From positions 54,804 through 118,803 of the forward strand of contig JAKLKR010000001.1 of NCBI GenBank assembly GCA_023150565.1: DNA of 64,000 nt, written 5' to 3'. Shown here in pieces: positions 17,964 through 27,151 of this stretch. The notes beneath the pieces are model-generated. The model made no database searches. It worked only from the letters and a program-made list of their open reading frames with translations, and was not told the origin of the DNA. The translations under genes and the position numbers were made by a program. Origin of the DNA: Planctomycetota bacterium. Lineage in GTDB: Bacteria; Planctomycetota; UBA11346. How positions within the stretch are numbered: position 1 is the stretch's first letter; each line of letters begins with the position of its first letter.

Positions 17964-18532
17964 GGCGTCGGCGGGGCAGGGGGGATGACGAGGGCTTGGG
18001 CGACGGTGCGGGCGGTGGCTTCGCCGGCGAGCAGGCGCACCAGCGACAGCCCCAGGTGCAGGGCGGTGCCGGCGCTCTGGCTGGTGACGAGATTGCCGTC
18101 CACCACCACCGGTTGATCGAGCCAGGCGGCGGCGTGGGGTTCCACCGCCACGCGCGAAGCAGGGTACGAGGTCACCCGCCGTCCGGCGCACAGCCCTCGC
18201 GGCACCAGGGCGATGGGGCAGGCGCAGATCGCCGCCAGCAGGCGGCCGGAGCGGAGCTGGCGTTCGGCCAGATCCTGCACCGCCGCATCGTCACGGCAGA
18301 ATTCCGCCGAGCCCTTGCCGCCGGGCAGGTAGACGAGGTCGAAGGGGCGCGCGGCCACCGAGGCCAGGCTGGTGTGGGCGCACAGGGGCAGGCCGCGGCT
18401 GCCGCGTACCACCGGCAGGTCGACCGCGCTCGCCACCAGCACCTCGGCACCGCCGCGCACCAGCAGGTCGGCCACCGCGATGGTCTCGATCTCCTCGGCG
18501 CCGGGGGCAAGGACGATGCAGCAGGACGGCAT
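17960..18532 (-). CDS. DJ-1/PfpI family protein
   Basis: A 190-residue protein starting MPSCCIVLAPGAEEIETIAV, the hallmark start of the DJ-1/ThiJ group. The nucleophile-elbow cysteine is in AAICACPIALV near residue 106. E15-E16 supply the acidic partner, and RVTSYPA and GNLVTSQSAGTALHLGL are typical. Relatives act as glyoxalase III-like deglycases, chaperones or oxidative stress sensors; the exact role here is unknown. The start at 18532 is chosen from this conserved N-terminus. It is the first gene of the minus-strand unit and divergent from the LolA-like gene 47 bases away, so that gap should hold both promoters. Confidence 0.88.
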   Translation of the reverse strand: MPSCCIVLAPGAEEIETIAVADLLVRGGAEVLVASAVDLPVVRGSRGLPLCAHTSLASVAARPFDLVYLPGGKGSAEFCRDDAAVQDLAERQLRSGRLLAAICACPIALVPRGLCAGRRVTSYPASRVAVEPHAAAWLDQPVVVDGNLVTSQSAGTALHLGLSLVRLLAGEATARTVAQALVIPPAPPTP

Positions 18533-18579
18533 GCAGGCTCCGGGTTGCCAGGGGGGAAGGTGCCCCGATCCTGGCGCTG

Positions 18580-19269
18580 ATGACCACCGGTGCAATCCGT
18601 GCCTGCCTGTGCCTCTGCCTGTGCGCCTTCGGGTTGGCGCTGTCCGCCCAGGATGGCGCGGTGGCGGATAAGCCGCCGGCCGAGGTCGCGGCCCTGGCGG
18701 AGCGCCACCAGCGCTCGCGCACCCTGCGCGGCTCATTCTCCTGGCTGGTGCGCCCGATCCTGGGGCCGGTCGACCCGGCCAGGCGGGCGCGCAGCGGCGA
18801 TTTCGCCTTCGCGGTGCCGGCCAGCTACAACATCGTCGTGCGCGACGGGGCCGATGGGCCGGTCGACCGCTGGTGTTCCGACGGCAAGGCCCGTTGGGAG
18901 GTCTCCCGTCTCAGCCCGGGTGACCCCGCCGATGTGCGGGGGCCGCTGGCGGTCGATGGCGGGGATGCCGACTACCGCCGGGTGATCGCCTGCCTGCGCC
19001 TGGATCTTGACCAGTTGGTCAGGGACCACATTCCCACCTGGCGTGGCCAGGAACGGGTGCTGGAACTGCGCCCGAGGGAGAAGGATGCGGGTGCGCGCGG
19101 CCCCCAGGTTGCCGCCATCGCCATCCAACTGGGCCCAGAAGGGGATCCTCAGCGGGTTGATATAGACCATACCGATGGCAATCGCTGGGCGGTGGAGGTG
19201 ACGCGCCTGGAGCGCGATGTCGCGCTGCCGCCGGAGCTGTTCTCCCCCCCGCTCGCCCAGCCGCGCTGA
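18580..19269 (+). CDS. Secreted protein, possibly LolA-like
   Basis: A 229-residue protein with a signal peptide (ACLCLCLCAFGLALSAQDG). The mature part, with AALAERHQRSRTLRGSFSW near the start, a beta-rich middle and AIAIQLGPEGDPQRVDIDHTDG near the end, is reminiscent of LolA-type lipoprotein carriers, whose half-barrel carries lipid-modified proteins across the periplasm. The match is by pattern only, and I would not exclude an unrelated periplasmic protein. It precedes the pilus-like block in the same direction, separated by 140 bases. Confidence 0.45.
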   Translation: MTTGAIRACLCLCLCAFGLALSAQDGAVADKPPAEVAALAERHQRSRTLRGSFSWLVRPILGPVDPARRARSGDFAFAVPASYNIVVRDGADGPVDRWCSDGKARWEVSRLSPGDPADVRGPLAVDGGDADYRRVIACLRLDLDQLVRDHIPTWRGQERVLELRPREKDAGARGPQVAAIAIQLGPEGDPQRVDIDHTDGNRWAVEVTRLERDVALPPELFSPPLAQPR

Positions 19270-19409
19270 GCGCTGGGGAGACGAGGGGGAGTGCCACACC
19301 CTCGCGGCGGTTCGCTGTTCCAGCCTTTGACCCGCTTCCTGCCCGCACTTAGGTTGCCCACCCTCGCTCCGGCGGTGCCGGGGCCGCCACGCCAGAGGGA
19401 CTTCGCGTC

Positions 19410-21245
19410 ATGCATAGATATCCGGTCGCCTGGGGCTTGGACATCGGTCACGCCAGCATCAAGGCGGTCAAGGTCCAACGGCTGAAGGACCAGGTCTCGG
19501 TCCTCGCCTACACCATCGAGCCGATCGCGATTCCCGAAGGCGGGGATCGTGACGAAGCCCTGATCACCGCCCTGCAGCAGATGGCGGCGCGCGAGGAATT
19601 CGGCGACACCCCGGTGGTGGCGGCGCTGTCCGGCCGCCAGGTGTGGACCAAGACGGTCAACATCCCGCTGGTGGGCACCAAGAACGTCGAGCGCATGGTC
19701 GAACTCGAGGCGCGCCAGCAGGTGCCCGGCGACTTCGACGATGTCGAGTGGGGCTACCACACCACCCCGGCGGCCGACGGCTCCAGCCTCGACGTGGCGT
19801 TGTTCGCGGTGAAGCGCGAGATCGCGCAGGACCTGGTGGCCAAGACCAAGCGCACCGGCCTCAATCTGGTGGGCATCTCGGTGTCCAGCCTGGGTCTGTA
19901 CAACTTCGTGCGCTACGACCAGGAGTTCCCCGAGGAGGAGACGGTCATCATCCTCGATGTCGGGGCCGAGAACACCGACCTGGTGCTCTACCAGGGCGAA
20001 GGCCTGTGGATGCGCACCCTGGCGGTGTCCGGCAACGACATCACCAAGGCGTTCATGAAGAAGTTCCGCGTCTCCTTCGAGGAGGCGGAACAGCTCAAGC
20101 GCCAGGCGGTCGACAGCCGCCAGGCCGACAAGATCATCAAGGTGATCGAGGCCAGCCTGGGCGAGCTGGCGAGCGAGGTGCAGCGCAGCCTGGGCTTCTA
20201 CAAGCAGCAGAACAAGGAGGCCAAGCTCGAGAACCTGGTGATCAGCGGCAGCACCTTCCGCCTGCCCGGCCTGCCCGAATACATGGCCGAGCGCCTGCGC
20301 TACCAGGTCAACATCCTCGAAGATCTCGACAAGATCAAGGTTGCCAACGGACTCGAGCGCGACCACTTCATGCACGACCTGCAGTCGCTGGGCGTGGCCA
20401 TGGGTCTGGCCCTGCAGGGCACCGGGGCGGCGCGCGCCAACGTCGACCTGATGCCGGCCGATCTCCAGCTTGAGCGTGTGCTGCGCAGCAAGCGCTGGGC
20501 GGGGGTGCTGGTGGCGGGCGCCCTGGCGGCGACCCTGGTGGTCGACCTCTCGGTCGCCGGTTCGGTGTTCGAGCAGAACAACGCCCTGGTCGAGCGCGCC
20601 AAGAAGAACTTCAAGGAGTTCACCGGGCGCCAGAGCGAGGCCCGTACCGCCCTCGATGAGGTCCCCAAGAAGGCGCAGGAGCTCAAGGCTTTCGACCCCT
20701 ACGGCGCCCACCAGGGGGTGATCTACGGCATCGCCGCCTCGGTGGTGGGCGTGCTGCAGGATGTGGTCAAGGAGCGCGGCAAGATCGAGGTCGACCTCAA
20801 GGACCGGGATCGCACCAACGCGCCGATGGTGCAGGCCGCCTATCTGCGCTCCCTGACCATTCCCGAGGTGCCATGGTTCGAGGACAGCGGCCCCTTCCGC
20901 CCCCTGGCCAAGAAGCGCGACCTCATCCTTGAGGTCAGCATCCCGCGCGACGCCAAGCCCGACGAGATCAGCCGCCAGGTGATCGATCGCCTCAAGGCGC
21001 TGCCGGTACCGGGCATGGTGGCTGATCCCGCCGCCCGGCTGTTCAGCGACGTGCAGGCGCGCGGCACCCGGCTCGAGGACGAGACCTACTGGGTGATCGA
21101 CCGCAACCATGTCGATCCAGAGACCAAGAACCCCAAGCCGCTGGAGGAGGAACGCAAGGTGAAGGCCTCGGTGTTCACCTTCGTCTGCACCCTCAACGTC
21201 CCGGCCTCGGCATCCGCTCCGGCGGCCCCGGAGGTGAAGCCATGA
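19410..21245 (+). CDS. PilM-like ATPase fused to a PilN-like membrane domain
   Basis: A 611-residue protein. Residues 1-345 form the actin-like PilM part: WGLDIGHASIKAVKV, ILDVGAENTDLVLYQG near 181-196 and LENLVISGSTFRLPG near 273-287. PilM links the cytoplasmic motor to the pilus alignment complex. Residues 345-386 then read NVDLMPADLQ followed by a transmembrane segment (WAGVLVAGALAATLVVDLSV) and a coiled coil, the layout of PilN, with a periplasmic domain to the end. PilM and PilN are separate proteins in Proteobacteria. It opens the operon and overlaps the next gene by ATGA. It resembles Amuc_1101 of Akkermansia in gene context. Confidence 0.85.
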   Translation: MHRYPVAWGLDIGHASIKAVKVQRLKDQVSVLAYTIEPIAIPEGGDRDEALITALQQMAAREEFGDTPVVAALSGRQVWTKTVNIPLVGTKNVERMVELEARQQVPGDFDDVEWGYHTTPAADGSSLDVALFAVKREIAQDLVAKTKRTGLNLVGISVSSLGLYNFVRYDQEFPEEETVIILDVGAENTDLVLYQGEGLWMRTLAVSGNDITKAFMKKFRVSFEEAEQLKRQAVDSRQADKIIKVIEASLGELASEVQRSLGFYKQQNKEAKLENLVISGSTFRLPGLPEYMAERLRYQVNILEDLDKIKVANGLERDHFMHDLQSLGVAMGLALQGTGAARANVDLMPADLQLERVLRSKRWAGVLVAGALAATLVVDLSVAGSVFEQNNALVERAKKNFKEFTGRQSEARTALDEVPKKAQELKAFDPYGAHQGVIYGIAASVVGVLQDVVKERGKIEVDLKDRDRTNAPMVQAAYLRSLTIPEVPWFEDSGPFRPLAKKRDLILEVSIPRDAKPDEISRQVIDRLKALPVPGMVADPAARLFSDVQARGTRLEDETYWVIDRNHVDPETKNPKPLEEERKVKASVFTFVCTLNVPASASAPAAPEVKP

Positions 21246-22525
21246 GCAAGCTCAAGCCCTACCTGTTCTGGGTGGTGATAGGCGCGGTGGTGCTGGTCGA
21301 GGTGGTGGTATTCGTGCTTGCCCTGCCGGATGTCGACGTGATTGGCAGCCTCAACGGCGCCCGCGAGACGAAGAACACGCTCGACAAGGACTACAAGCAG
21401 CTCGAAGAGTTGGCGGTGCGCGCCAAAGAGGGCATCCCCCCCGGCCAGTTCGATGCCGAGCAGCCGGCCGAGATCGACAACCTGGTGAAGAAGTACCTCA
21501 TCACCCCGGCTTGGAAGCCGGTGCTGGAACGCCAGGTCGAGGATTACCGCAAGACCTCGGCCGCCATTCAGCGCTACCTGGCCCAGCGCAGCAAGCCGTT
21601 GCTGCGCCACGTCGCCGACACCGAGGACAAGCTCGAATGGTACACCGCCTACCAGAAGGAGACGGTCGAGTTGCTGCGCACCCTGCACGCCGAGCGTCGC
21701 CTGCAGCTGCCCGAGGTCCCGGTCGCCGAAGGAGTGGCCGCCGAACCTGATTTCACTGATGATGCCCGCATGCGTGAAGTGATCGGGCTCTATACCAAGC
21801 CCGGCGACTTTCCGGATCCGAAGGAGCATCCGCTGATCACTGGCCGCCTGCGCGCGGTGGAGCAGATCGCGGCCGCCCTGCGCCGGGCCAAGGCCCAGGT
21901 GGTGGTCAACCCGGTGGCGGCTGTCGGCGGCGAGGGTCTGCGTCCGGCGCGGGTCAGCGCCCTGCGCTGGGAGGGCATGGAGGCGGCCAAGGCCGCCGCC
22001 GCCGCCCTTGCGGCCAAGGCGGCCGCGGCCGCAGCTGCGGCTGCGGGCCCTGCCGGTGGCCCGGGCATGATGATCCCCGGCATGAACTTTCCCGGCATGG
22101 AGGCCCCCATGGGTCCCACTGCCGCGGTGACGGTCGCCAAGCCGGTCAGCGATCGTGGCGATGTTGAGATGCCCGGCCAGCTGGCGGGGCTGGCTACCGG
22201 TTGGCGTGCGGTGATCGACCTGGTCGGTCCGTTGCCGTCGGTGATGGCGGCAGAGGCTGCGCTGGAGCATGGCGACCCCCAGGGTCCGGTGCTGGTGGTG
22301 ACCGCCTTCGAGATCAAGCGCAAGGAATCCTTCCGCCAGGCTGAGCGCAAGGATGTTGCCGCTGAGGATATCCGCGCCCAGGTTGCGGTGCTGGTGCTCG
22401 ACTTCACCAAGGCCGGCGAACTGGCGGTGGGGGCTGAGAAGAAGGCGCAGGAGGATGCCGCTGCAGCCGCCGCTGCCGCGGCAGCCGAGCGTCCGAAATC
22501 GAAATCCAAGAAGGCGAAGGATTGA
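21242..22525 (+). CDS. PilO-like/Amuc_1100-like membrane protein
   Basis: A 427-residue single-pass protein: transmembrane segment at about residues 7-28 (YLFWVVIGAVVLVEVVVFVLA), then a coiled-coil stretch (residues 40-65) and an alpha/beta region. An Ala-rich and then Pro/Gly/Met-rich linker runs from about 243 to 290 (for example PGMNFPGMEAPMGP). It ends in a basic tail. Position after the PilM-PilN fusion and topology match PilO and the Amuc_1100 protein. The assignment is from context and topology, since these proteins diverge strongly. It would act in the periplasmic alignment ring between inner membrane and secretin. Confidence 0.65.
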   Translation: MSKLKPYLFWVVIGAVVLVEVVVFVLALPDVDVIGSLNGARETKNTLDKDYKQLEELAVRAKEGIPPGQFDAEQPAEIDNLVKKYLITPAWKPVLERQVEDYRKTSAAIQRYLAQRSKPLLRHVADTEDKLEWYTAYQKETVELLRTLHAERRLQLPEVPVAEGVAAEPDFTDDARMREVIGLYTKPGDFPDPKEHPLITGRLRAVEQIAAALRRAKAQVVVNPVAAVGGEGLRPARVSALRWEGMEAAKAAAAALAAKAAAAAAAAAGPAGGPGMMIPGMNFPGMEAPMGPTAAVTVAKPVSDRGDVEMPGQLAGLATGWRAVIDLVGPLPSVMAAEAALEHGDPQGPVLVVTAFEIKRKESFRQAERKDVAAEDIRAQVAVLVLDFTKAGELAVGAEKKAQEDAAAAAAAAAAERPKSKSKKAKD

Positions 22526-22534
22526 GGATCAGCC

Positions 22535-24475
22535 ATGGCCATGAAACCCCTGTTGATTGCTCACGGCGAGAAGGCCCTGGTGGTGGTGGTGGTGGGCCTG
22601 TGCGCCCTCGAGGTGTGGACCACCCTCGATGATCCCAGCATCCGTCCCGACAAGGCCAGCCCGGCCGAGATCGAACTCAAGGTCGCGCTCATCGACAAGG
22701 CTCTGCGTGGTGGCGGTGCCCCCCAGCTCAAGCCGGTTCCGGCCTATCTCGAGAACCTCCAGCAGCGTTTCCGCGCCGAATTCGCCCAGCCGGGGCAGAT
22801 GCCCTGGCTGACCGCGATGCCCGACCGCGGACCGAGCGACACCATCCTGCTTTACGTCTACGAACTGGCGGCTCCGACCATCGAGGCGCGCGATCTGTCC
22901 GGTAGCGTCGAGTTGGCCATCTCGCTGCCGCAAGCGGTGCGGCAGGGTGATCGCCGGGTGTCGGATGCGGCGCAGGTGGTGTGGAGCACCCCCGCTGGGG
23001 TGAAGAATTCGGCGCGCATGGTCGGGGTGCTGGTCGAGACCCGGCCCGGCGCCGACAAGCCCTGGGCCCCGGTGAAGACCAAGGATGCGCCCAACGGCAT
23101 CCTGGCCCTGCCTGGCGCCGGGGTGCCCCCACGCGCAGCTGTGCCCGAACCGCGGCCGGCAGCGCCGGGCCCCGCCCTTGGCGCCATGCCTGGTGCCGCC
23201 GCCGGCCCTGGCCCCGGCATGGACATGATGGGGGGGCCTCCGGCTCCGGTCGCGGTGGCGGAACCGGCACGCGGTGCCCTGTCGCTGCGCATCGACGGAC
23301 TGGAATCCTGGACCCTGCACGAGTTCCGCGCCACCCTGGTGGCGGTGGCCACCGGCGCCACCTTGGGCAAGGAGGCGAGCAAGAGCGGATACGGCGTGCT
23401 GGTCACCGCGGGACGGGTGGTGCCCGAAAACGCCTCGATCGACGAGTTGCCCTGGGACCAGTGGCGCAAGGGGCTGGAAGGCAATGTGCCCGAGGTGGTT
23501 GGCCGCTTCCTGACCGGCCGCGCTGGGCCGCTGCCGGCGGGAATGGAATTAACCCCCGGCGAGCAGGCCTACCTTGGCCAGCCGATGGCCAAGGGGGTTC
23601 CGGTCCAGGTCACCTCCGACGTGCGGTTTGCACTCGAGCGCATCGTCAATGACCCCAACGGGGTGGCCCAGGCCCAGGTGCTGGTGACCAAGCAGTTCTC
23701 GATCCCGGGCGGCGGGGTGGTGTGGCTCAAGGAGCCACGTGGCTTCAAGGTCGCCGTGGGCAGCCGCCTGGGCGGTCCGGTGCAGGTTCCGGATCCCCGC
23801 CCTGGCCGCAATGGCATCGTCAATGCCGACCTCTCGACCCCGTTCGTGGTCGCGGAGATCCGCCGTGGGGTCGAGCGGGTCTATTACCATGAACTGCGCG
23901 AGGTGCCGCGTCAGGGTGCCAAGGGCCGTGACCTCCAGGTGGTGCCCAAGAAGGGTCTGACCGACGTGGTGGTCCTGCGCAACGAGCGCAGCGGCTCGAC
24001 CTTCGAGCTGGTGCGCTTGGGCAAGGTGCCAGCGCCGGCAAAGGCGGGCACGGTCACCTATCCCACCCTCAAGGGCGAGATCGACGAGCGCGGCGAATTC
24101 GTCGCCGACCCGCTCGCCTTCCAGGTGCCGCCGTTGGAGCAACCGGCCCCGGTGCGCTGGGAGGCCGACAAGGGCCCGCTCGCCAAGCTGCGCGAGGAGC
24201 ATCCCGAGGATCGGGATCTCTATACCACCGACACCGCCTACTTCGCGTTTGCGGACGGGCGGCTGGTGTGGTGGGAGAAGCTCAACAAGGTGGTGCGGCA
24301 GTGGCCGGAGCCGGCCCCTGGTGCGGTCACGGCTCCTGTTTCTGGGCCCGAGACCGCTCCACCGGTGGAGCCGCATGCCCCGCTCCCTCCCCATCCGGGT
24401 GCCAAGCCGCCCAGGGGTGCGCCGGTCGAGCCGATGCCGCCCGGTCCCGGCCCGGTCGGGCCCAAGACGCGCTGA
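22535..24475 (+). CDS. Amuc_1099-like inner-membrane assembly protein
   Basis: A 646-residue protein with one N-terminal membrane segment (ALVVVVVGLCALEVWTTL, about residues 13-30) and a large periplasmic part. A Pro/Gly/Met-rich linker lies near residues 195-240, like that in the preceding protein, and the C-terminus is Pro-rich (about residues 590-646). I recognise no catalytic motif. Its place between the PilO-like gene and the secretins matches Amuc_1099. It may bridge the alignment complex to the secretins, as PilP does. GAGG is 10 bases before the ATG. Confidence 0.6.
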   Translation: MAMKPLLIAHGEKALVVVVVGLCALEVWTTLDDPSIRPDKASPAEIELKVALIDKALRGGGAPQLKPVPAYLENLQQRFRAEFAQPGQMPWLTAMPDRGPSDTILLYVYELAAPTIEARDLSGSVELAISLPQAVRQGDRRVSDAAQVVWSTPAGVKNSARMVGVLVETRPGADKPWAPVKTKDAPNGILALPGAGVPPRAAVPEPRPAAPGPALGAMPGAAAGPGPGMDMMGGPPAPVAVAEPARGALSLRIDGLESWTLHEFRATLVAVATGATLGKEASKSGYGVLVTAGRVVPENASIDELPWDQWRKGLEGNVPEVVGRFLTGRAGPLPAGMELTPGEQAYLGQPMAKGVPVQVTSDVRFALERIVNDPNGVAQAQVLVTKQFSIPGGGVVWLKEPRGFKVAVGSRLGGPVQVPDPRPGRNGIVNADLSTPFVVAEIRRGVERVYYHELREVPRQGAKGRDLQVVPKKGLTDVVVLRNERSGSTFELVRLGKVPAPAKAGTVTYPTLKGEIDERGEFVADPLAFQVPPLEQPAPVRWEADKGPLAKLREEHPEDRDLYTTDTAYFAFADGRLVWWEKLNKVVRQWPEPAPGAVTAPVSGPETAPPVEPHAPLPPHPGAKPPRGAPVEPMPPGPGPVGPKTR

Positions 24476-24514
24476 CTGCACCACACACGCGCATACCGTG
24501 AGTGACACGAACTG

Positions 24515-24540
24515 CGGCGCCGACCCGGCGCCGGTTTCTT
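24515..24540 (+). terminator. Possible attenuator hairpin inside the pilus operon
   Basis: CGGCGCCG (24515-24522) pairs with CGGCGCCG (24526-24533) around ACC, followed by GTTTCTT. It lies in the only sizeable gap of the block (216 bases) and could reduce read-through from the assembly genes into the secretin genes. The T run is short, so termination would be partial at best. Confidence 0.4.
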
Positions 24541-24631
24541 CCGGGGGTTCCACCATACGGTGCGACCGTTCCCGGGCGGGCGGCCCTGCCCGCGACCACC
24601 AAGATCAAGGCGGGACGGCATTTCCCGCATC

Positions 24632-24656
24632 GTCCGGCATCCTTGCGATGCCGGAC
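24632..24656 (+). promoter_or_regulatory. Perfect hairpin in the secretin leader
   Basis: GTCCGGCATC (24632-24641) and GATGCCGGAC (24647-24656) form a 10-bp perfect stem with a CTTGC loop, 35 bases before the first secretin ATG and just before its GAGGAG ribosome binding site. There is no T run. It may stabilise the 3' part of the message or affect translation. Confidence 0.45.
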
Positions 24657-24691
24657 CGCAGCCGTCCCCTGCCACCGCGAGGAGCTGAACG

Positions 24692-27151
24692 ATGACCCGT
24701 CGGAACCTGCCCCTGACCCCGCTGATGTTGGCGTTGGCAGTGGCCCTCCCGCTCGATGTCTCCGCTGCCGAGCCGGGTCCTGGGCCCGACGCCGGTCAGG
24801 CGACGGGTACCCAGATGGCCGCCGCCGATGCCGCCTACGGGCAGGCGGTCGCCGCCTTCCGGGACGCGCGTTTCGCCGAGGCCTCGACCAAGGTGGATGA
24901 GGCCCTGCGCCTCATGCCCAGCCACCCTCAGGCGCTCGCCCTGCGCAAGGATGTGCAGGCGGTGCTCGGCCAGCGCGACGACCGGCTGGAAATGGCCGCC
25001 ACCTGGTTCAAGAGCATCCAGGACGTGCAGATGCAGGAGACCGCCATCCGCATCCGCGCCCTGGTCGAGGGCGGCGACCGCAAGTTCGCCGCCGGCGACT
25101 ATGCCGGTGCCGAGTTGGACTACGACCGTGCCGAGGTCAGCCTGCGTGCGGTGCCCTACCGCTTCGACTGGGGCGGCCTGCCGGCGCAGATCGGCGGCAA
25201 GCGCGCCGAGGCGCGGGCGGCGGCGCGCAAGCAGTCGATCGACCGCGACGCCCAGGCGCGCGACCTCGCCCAGGCCCGCGCCAAGGAGCAGAACGAACTG
25301 CAGGAGCAGGCGCTCAAGGCCAAGGTCGACGAACTGCTGCGCCGCGCCAAGGAGGCCTACGGGCGCAAGGACTACCGCCGCGCCGAGGTCGATTCCTGGA
25401 ACGCCTACGAACTCGACCGCCGCCGCGAGGACGCCCGCGACCTCTATCTCAAATCCCGCCGCGAAGGCCATGTGTTCTTCGACCAGCGCTACGAGGACGA
25501 GCGCCTTGAGCGCCTGGCCCGGCTGAACGAAGAGATCTACCGCTCGATGATCCCGCAGAGCGAGGTGCTGGTCTATCCTGAGGACTGGCAGCGCCGTTCG
25601 CTGCGCAAGCCGCGCGAGATCGGTTCCAAGAAGGAGGAGCCGTGGCTGGCCCAGCTGCGCGACAAGCTCGAGCAGCGGGTGACCTTCGAGTTCACCGAGG
25701 CGCCCTTCGAGGACGTGATCGCCTTCCTGCGTTCGGTCACCCAGGTCAACATCGTGGTCGCGCCGAGCGTGATCGCCAGGGCCGGCGGCGGCACCGTCAC
25801 CCTGCGCGTCAAGGACATGCGCTTCGGTGACGCCCTCAAGTGGGTGCTGCAGATCACCAGCCTGCGCATGGCGCTGCAGGACCAGGCGATCTTCATCAGC
25901 GACCAGCCGATCGCCGGCGCGGTGGTGCTGCGCATGTACGACGTCGCCGACATCATCAGCGTGCGCAAGAACTTCCCCGGCCGCGAGCTGGCGTTCTCGT
26001 CGGCCGGTGGCGGCGGGGCCTCGGGCAGCCTGTTCACCGCTCCGGCCGCCACCGATGACGCCAACAAGGCGATCTCGGTCGACGACCTGGTCGAACTGAT
26101 CAAGAAGAACGTCGACGCCAAGAGCTGGGAGGGCAACACCAAGGTCGGCATCGAGCAGCGCGCCGGCTCGACCCTGTTCATCACCCACACCCCCGAGATC
26201 CAGGACCAGATCAACGAACTGCTGACCAACCTGCGCAACCAGGATGCGTTGCAGGTCAAGATCGACATGCGCCTGCTCAATGTGCGCAAGAACTACTTCG
26301 AGGAGATCGGCTTCGACTGGATCTCGCAGAGCGGCGGCCGGCCGGTGCTGTTCGCCATCCCGCCGGGCGGGTCGGGCTACATGCGCGAGAACTCCAATTC
26401 GCAGATCCTCGGCAACGTCACCAACACCCAGGCCCTGCCCGCCAATGCGGTCAACTTCTCCCAGGCCCAGGGCGGCACCACCCGCGGCCTGCTGCTGCAG
26501 GGGGTCAACAACTACGGCAACTTCCTCTCGTCCGACCAGATCAGCGTGATCTTCAGCGCGGTCGAGAACGAGAGCGACCTCCAGCAGGTGTCGCGCCCGC
26601 AGATCACCTGCTTCAATGGCCAGCAGGCCAACGCCTCCTTCATCACCCAGTTCGCCTACATCAAGAGCTACGAGGTGGTGAGCCAGAACCTCGACCCCAA
26701 GATGGAGGTGCTGGTGTTCGGCGACCTCATCGACATCAAGCCGGTGGTGAGTTCCGACCGCAAGTACGTGATGATGGAGGTCAAGCCGACCTCGGTCGAC
26801 CTGGTGGGGGTGTTCACCGAGCAGATCGTCGCCCCGCGCGTGGTCGGCACCGGTGGCACCACCGGTGGTGTGGTACTGCCGCCGATCTTCACCTATCCGC
26901 TCGAACTGCCCAACTTCGAGGTCAAGGGCCTGCGCTCGACCGTGATGCTGCCGGACAAGGGCAGCCTGCTGCTGGGCGGATTCCAGTCGAGCGTGCGCCA
27001 GCGCACCCACACCGGCATCCCCTTCCTGAGCCACATCCCGTTCCTCGGCCGCCTGTTCAGCCGCAACGGCAGCTACGACGACAACCGCAAGCTCTACTAC
27101 CTGCTCGGCGCCGAGATCATCCATCTCAAAGAGAAAGAAGATCTGCAGTGA
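24692..27151 (+). CDS. Secretin 1 (GspD/PilQ family)
   Basis: An 819-residue outer-membrane secretin. It has a signal peptide (PLMLALAVALPLDVSAAEP), a TPR-like helical region at about residues 38-105, and a charged helical region near 180-265. An N-type domain near 320-440 (VTFEFTEAPFEDVIAFLRSV) follows. The secretin domain covers about 500-810: VKIDMRLLNVRKNYFEEIGF, then KGSLLLGGFQ and IPFLSHIPFLGRLFSRNGS near the end, the conserved secretin gate and lip region. GAGGAG precedes the ATG. Secretins form the outer-membrane channel for pili or secreted proteins. It is the best-conserved looking of the three and resembles Amuc_1098. Confidence 0.9.
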   Translation: MTRRNLPLTPLMLALAVALPLDVSAAEPGPGPDAGQATGTQMAAADAAYGQAVAAFRDARFAEASTKVDEALRLMPSHPQALALRKDVQAVLGQRDDRLEMAATWFKSIQDVQMQETAIRIRALVEGGDRKFAAGDYAGAELDYDRAEVSLRAVPYRFDWGGLPAQIGGKRAEARAAARKQSIDRDAQARDLAQARAKEQNELQEQALKAKVDELLRRAKEAYGRKDYRRAEVDSWNAYELDRRREDARDLYLKSRREGHVFFDQRYEDERLERLARLNEEIYRSMIPQSEVLVYPEDWQRRSLRKPREIGSKKEEPWLAQLRDKLEQRVTFEFTEAPFEDVIAFLRSVTQVNIVVAPSVIARAGGGTVTLRVKDMRFGDALKWVLQITSLRMALQDQAIFISDQPIAGAVVLRMYDVADIISVRKNFPGRELAFSSAGGGGASGSLFTAPAATDDANKAISVDDLVELIKKNVDAKSWEGNTKVGIEQRAGSTLFITHTPEIQDQINELLTNLRNQDALQVKIDMRLLNVRKNYFEEIGFDWISQSGGRPVLFAIPPGGSGYMRENSNSQILGNVTNTQALPANAVNFSQAQGGTTRGLLLQGVNNYGNFLSSDQISVIFSAVENESDLQQVSRPQITCFNGQQANASFITQFAYIKSYEVVSQNLDPKMEVLVFGDLIDIKPVVSSDRKYVMMEVKPTSVDLVGVFTEQIVAPRVVGTGGTTGGVVLPPIFTYPLELPNFEVKGLRSTVMLPDKGSLLLGGFQSSVRQRTHTGIPFLSHIPFLGRLFSRNGSYDDNRKLYYLLGAEIIHLKEKEDLQ

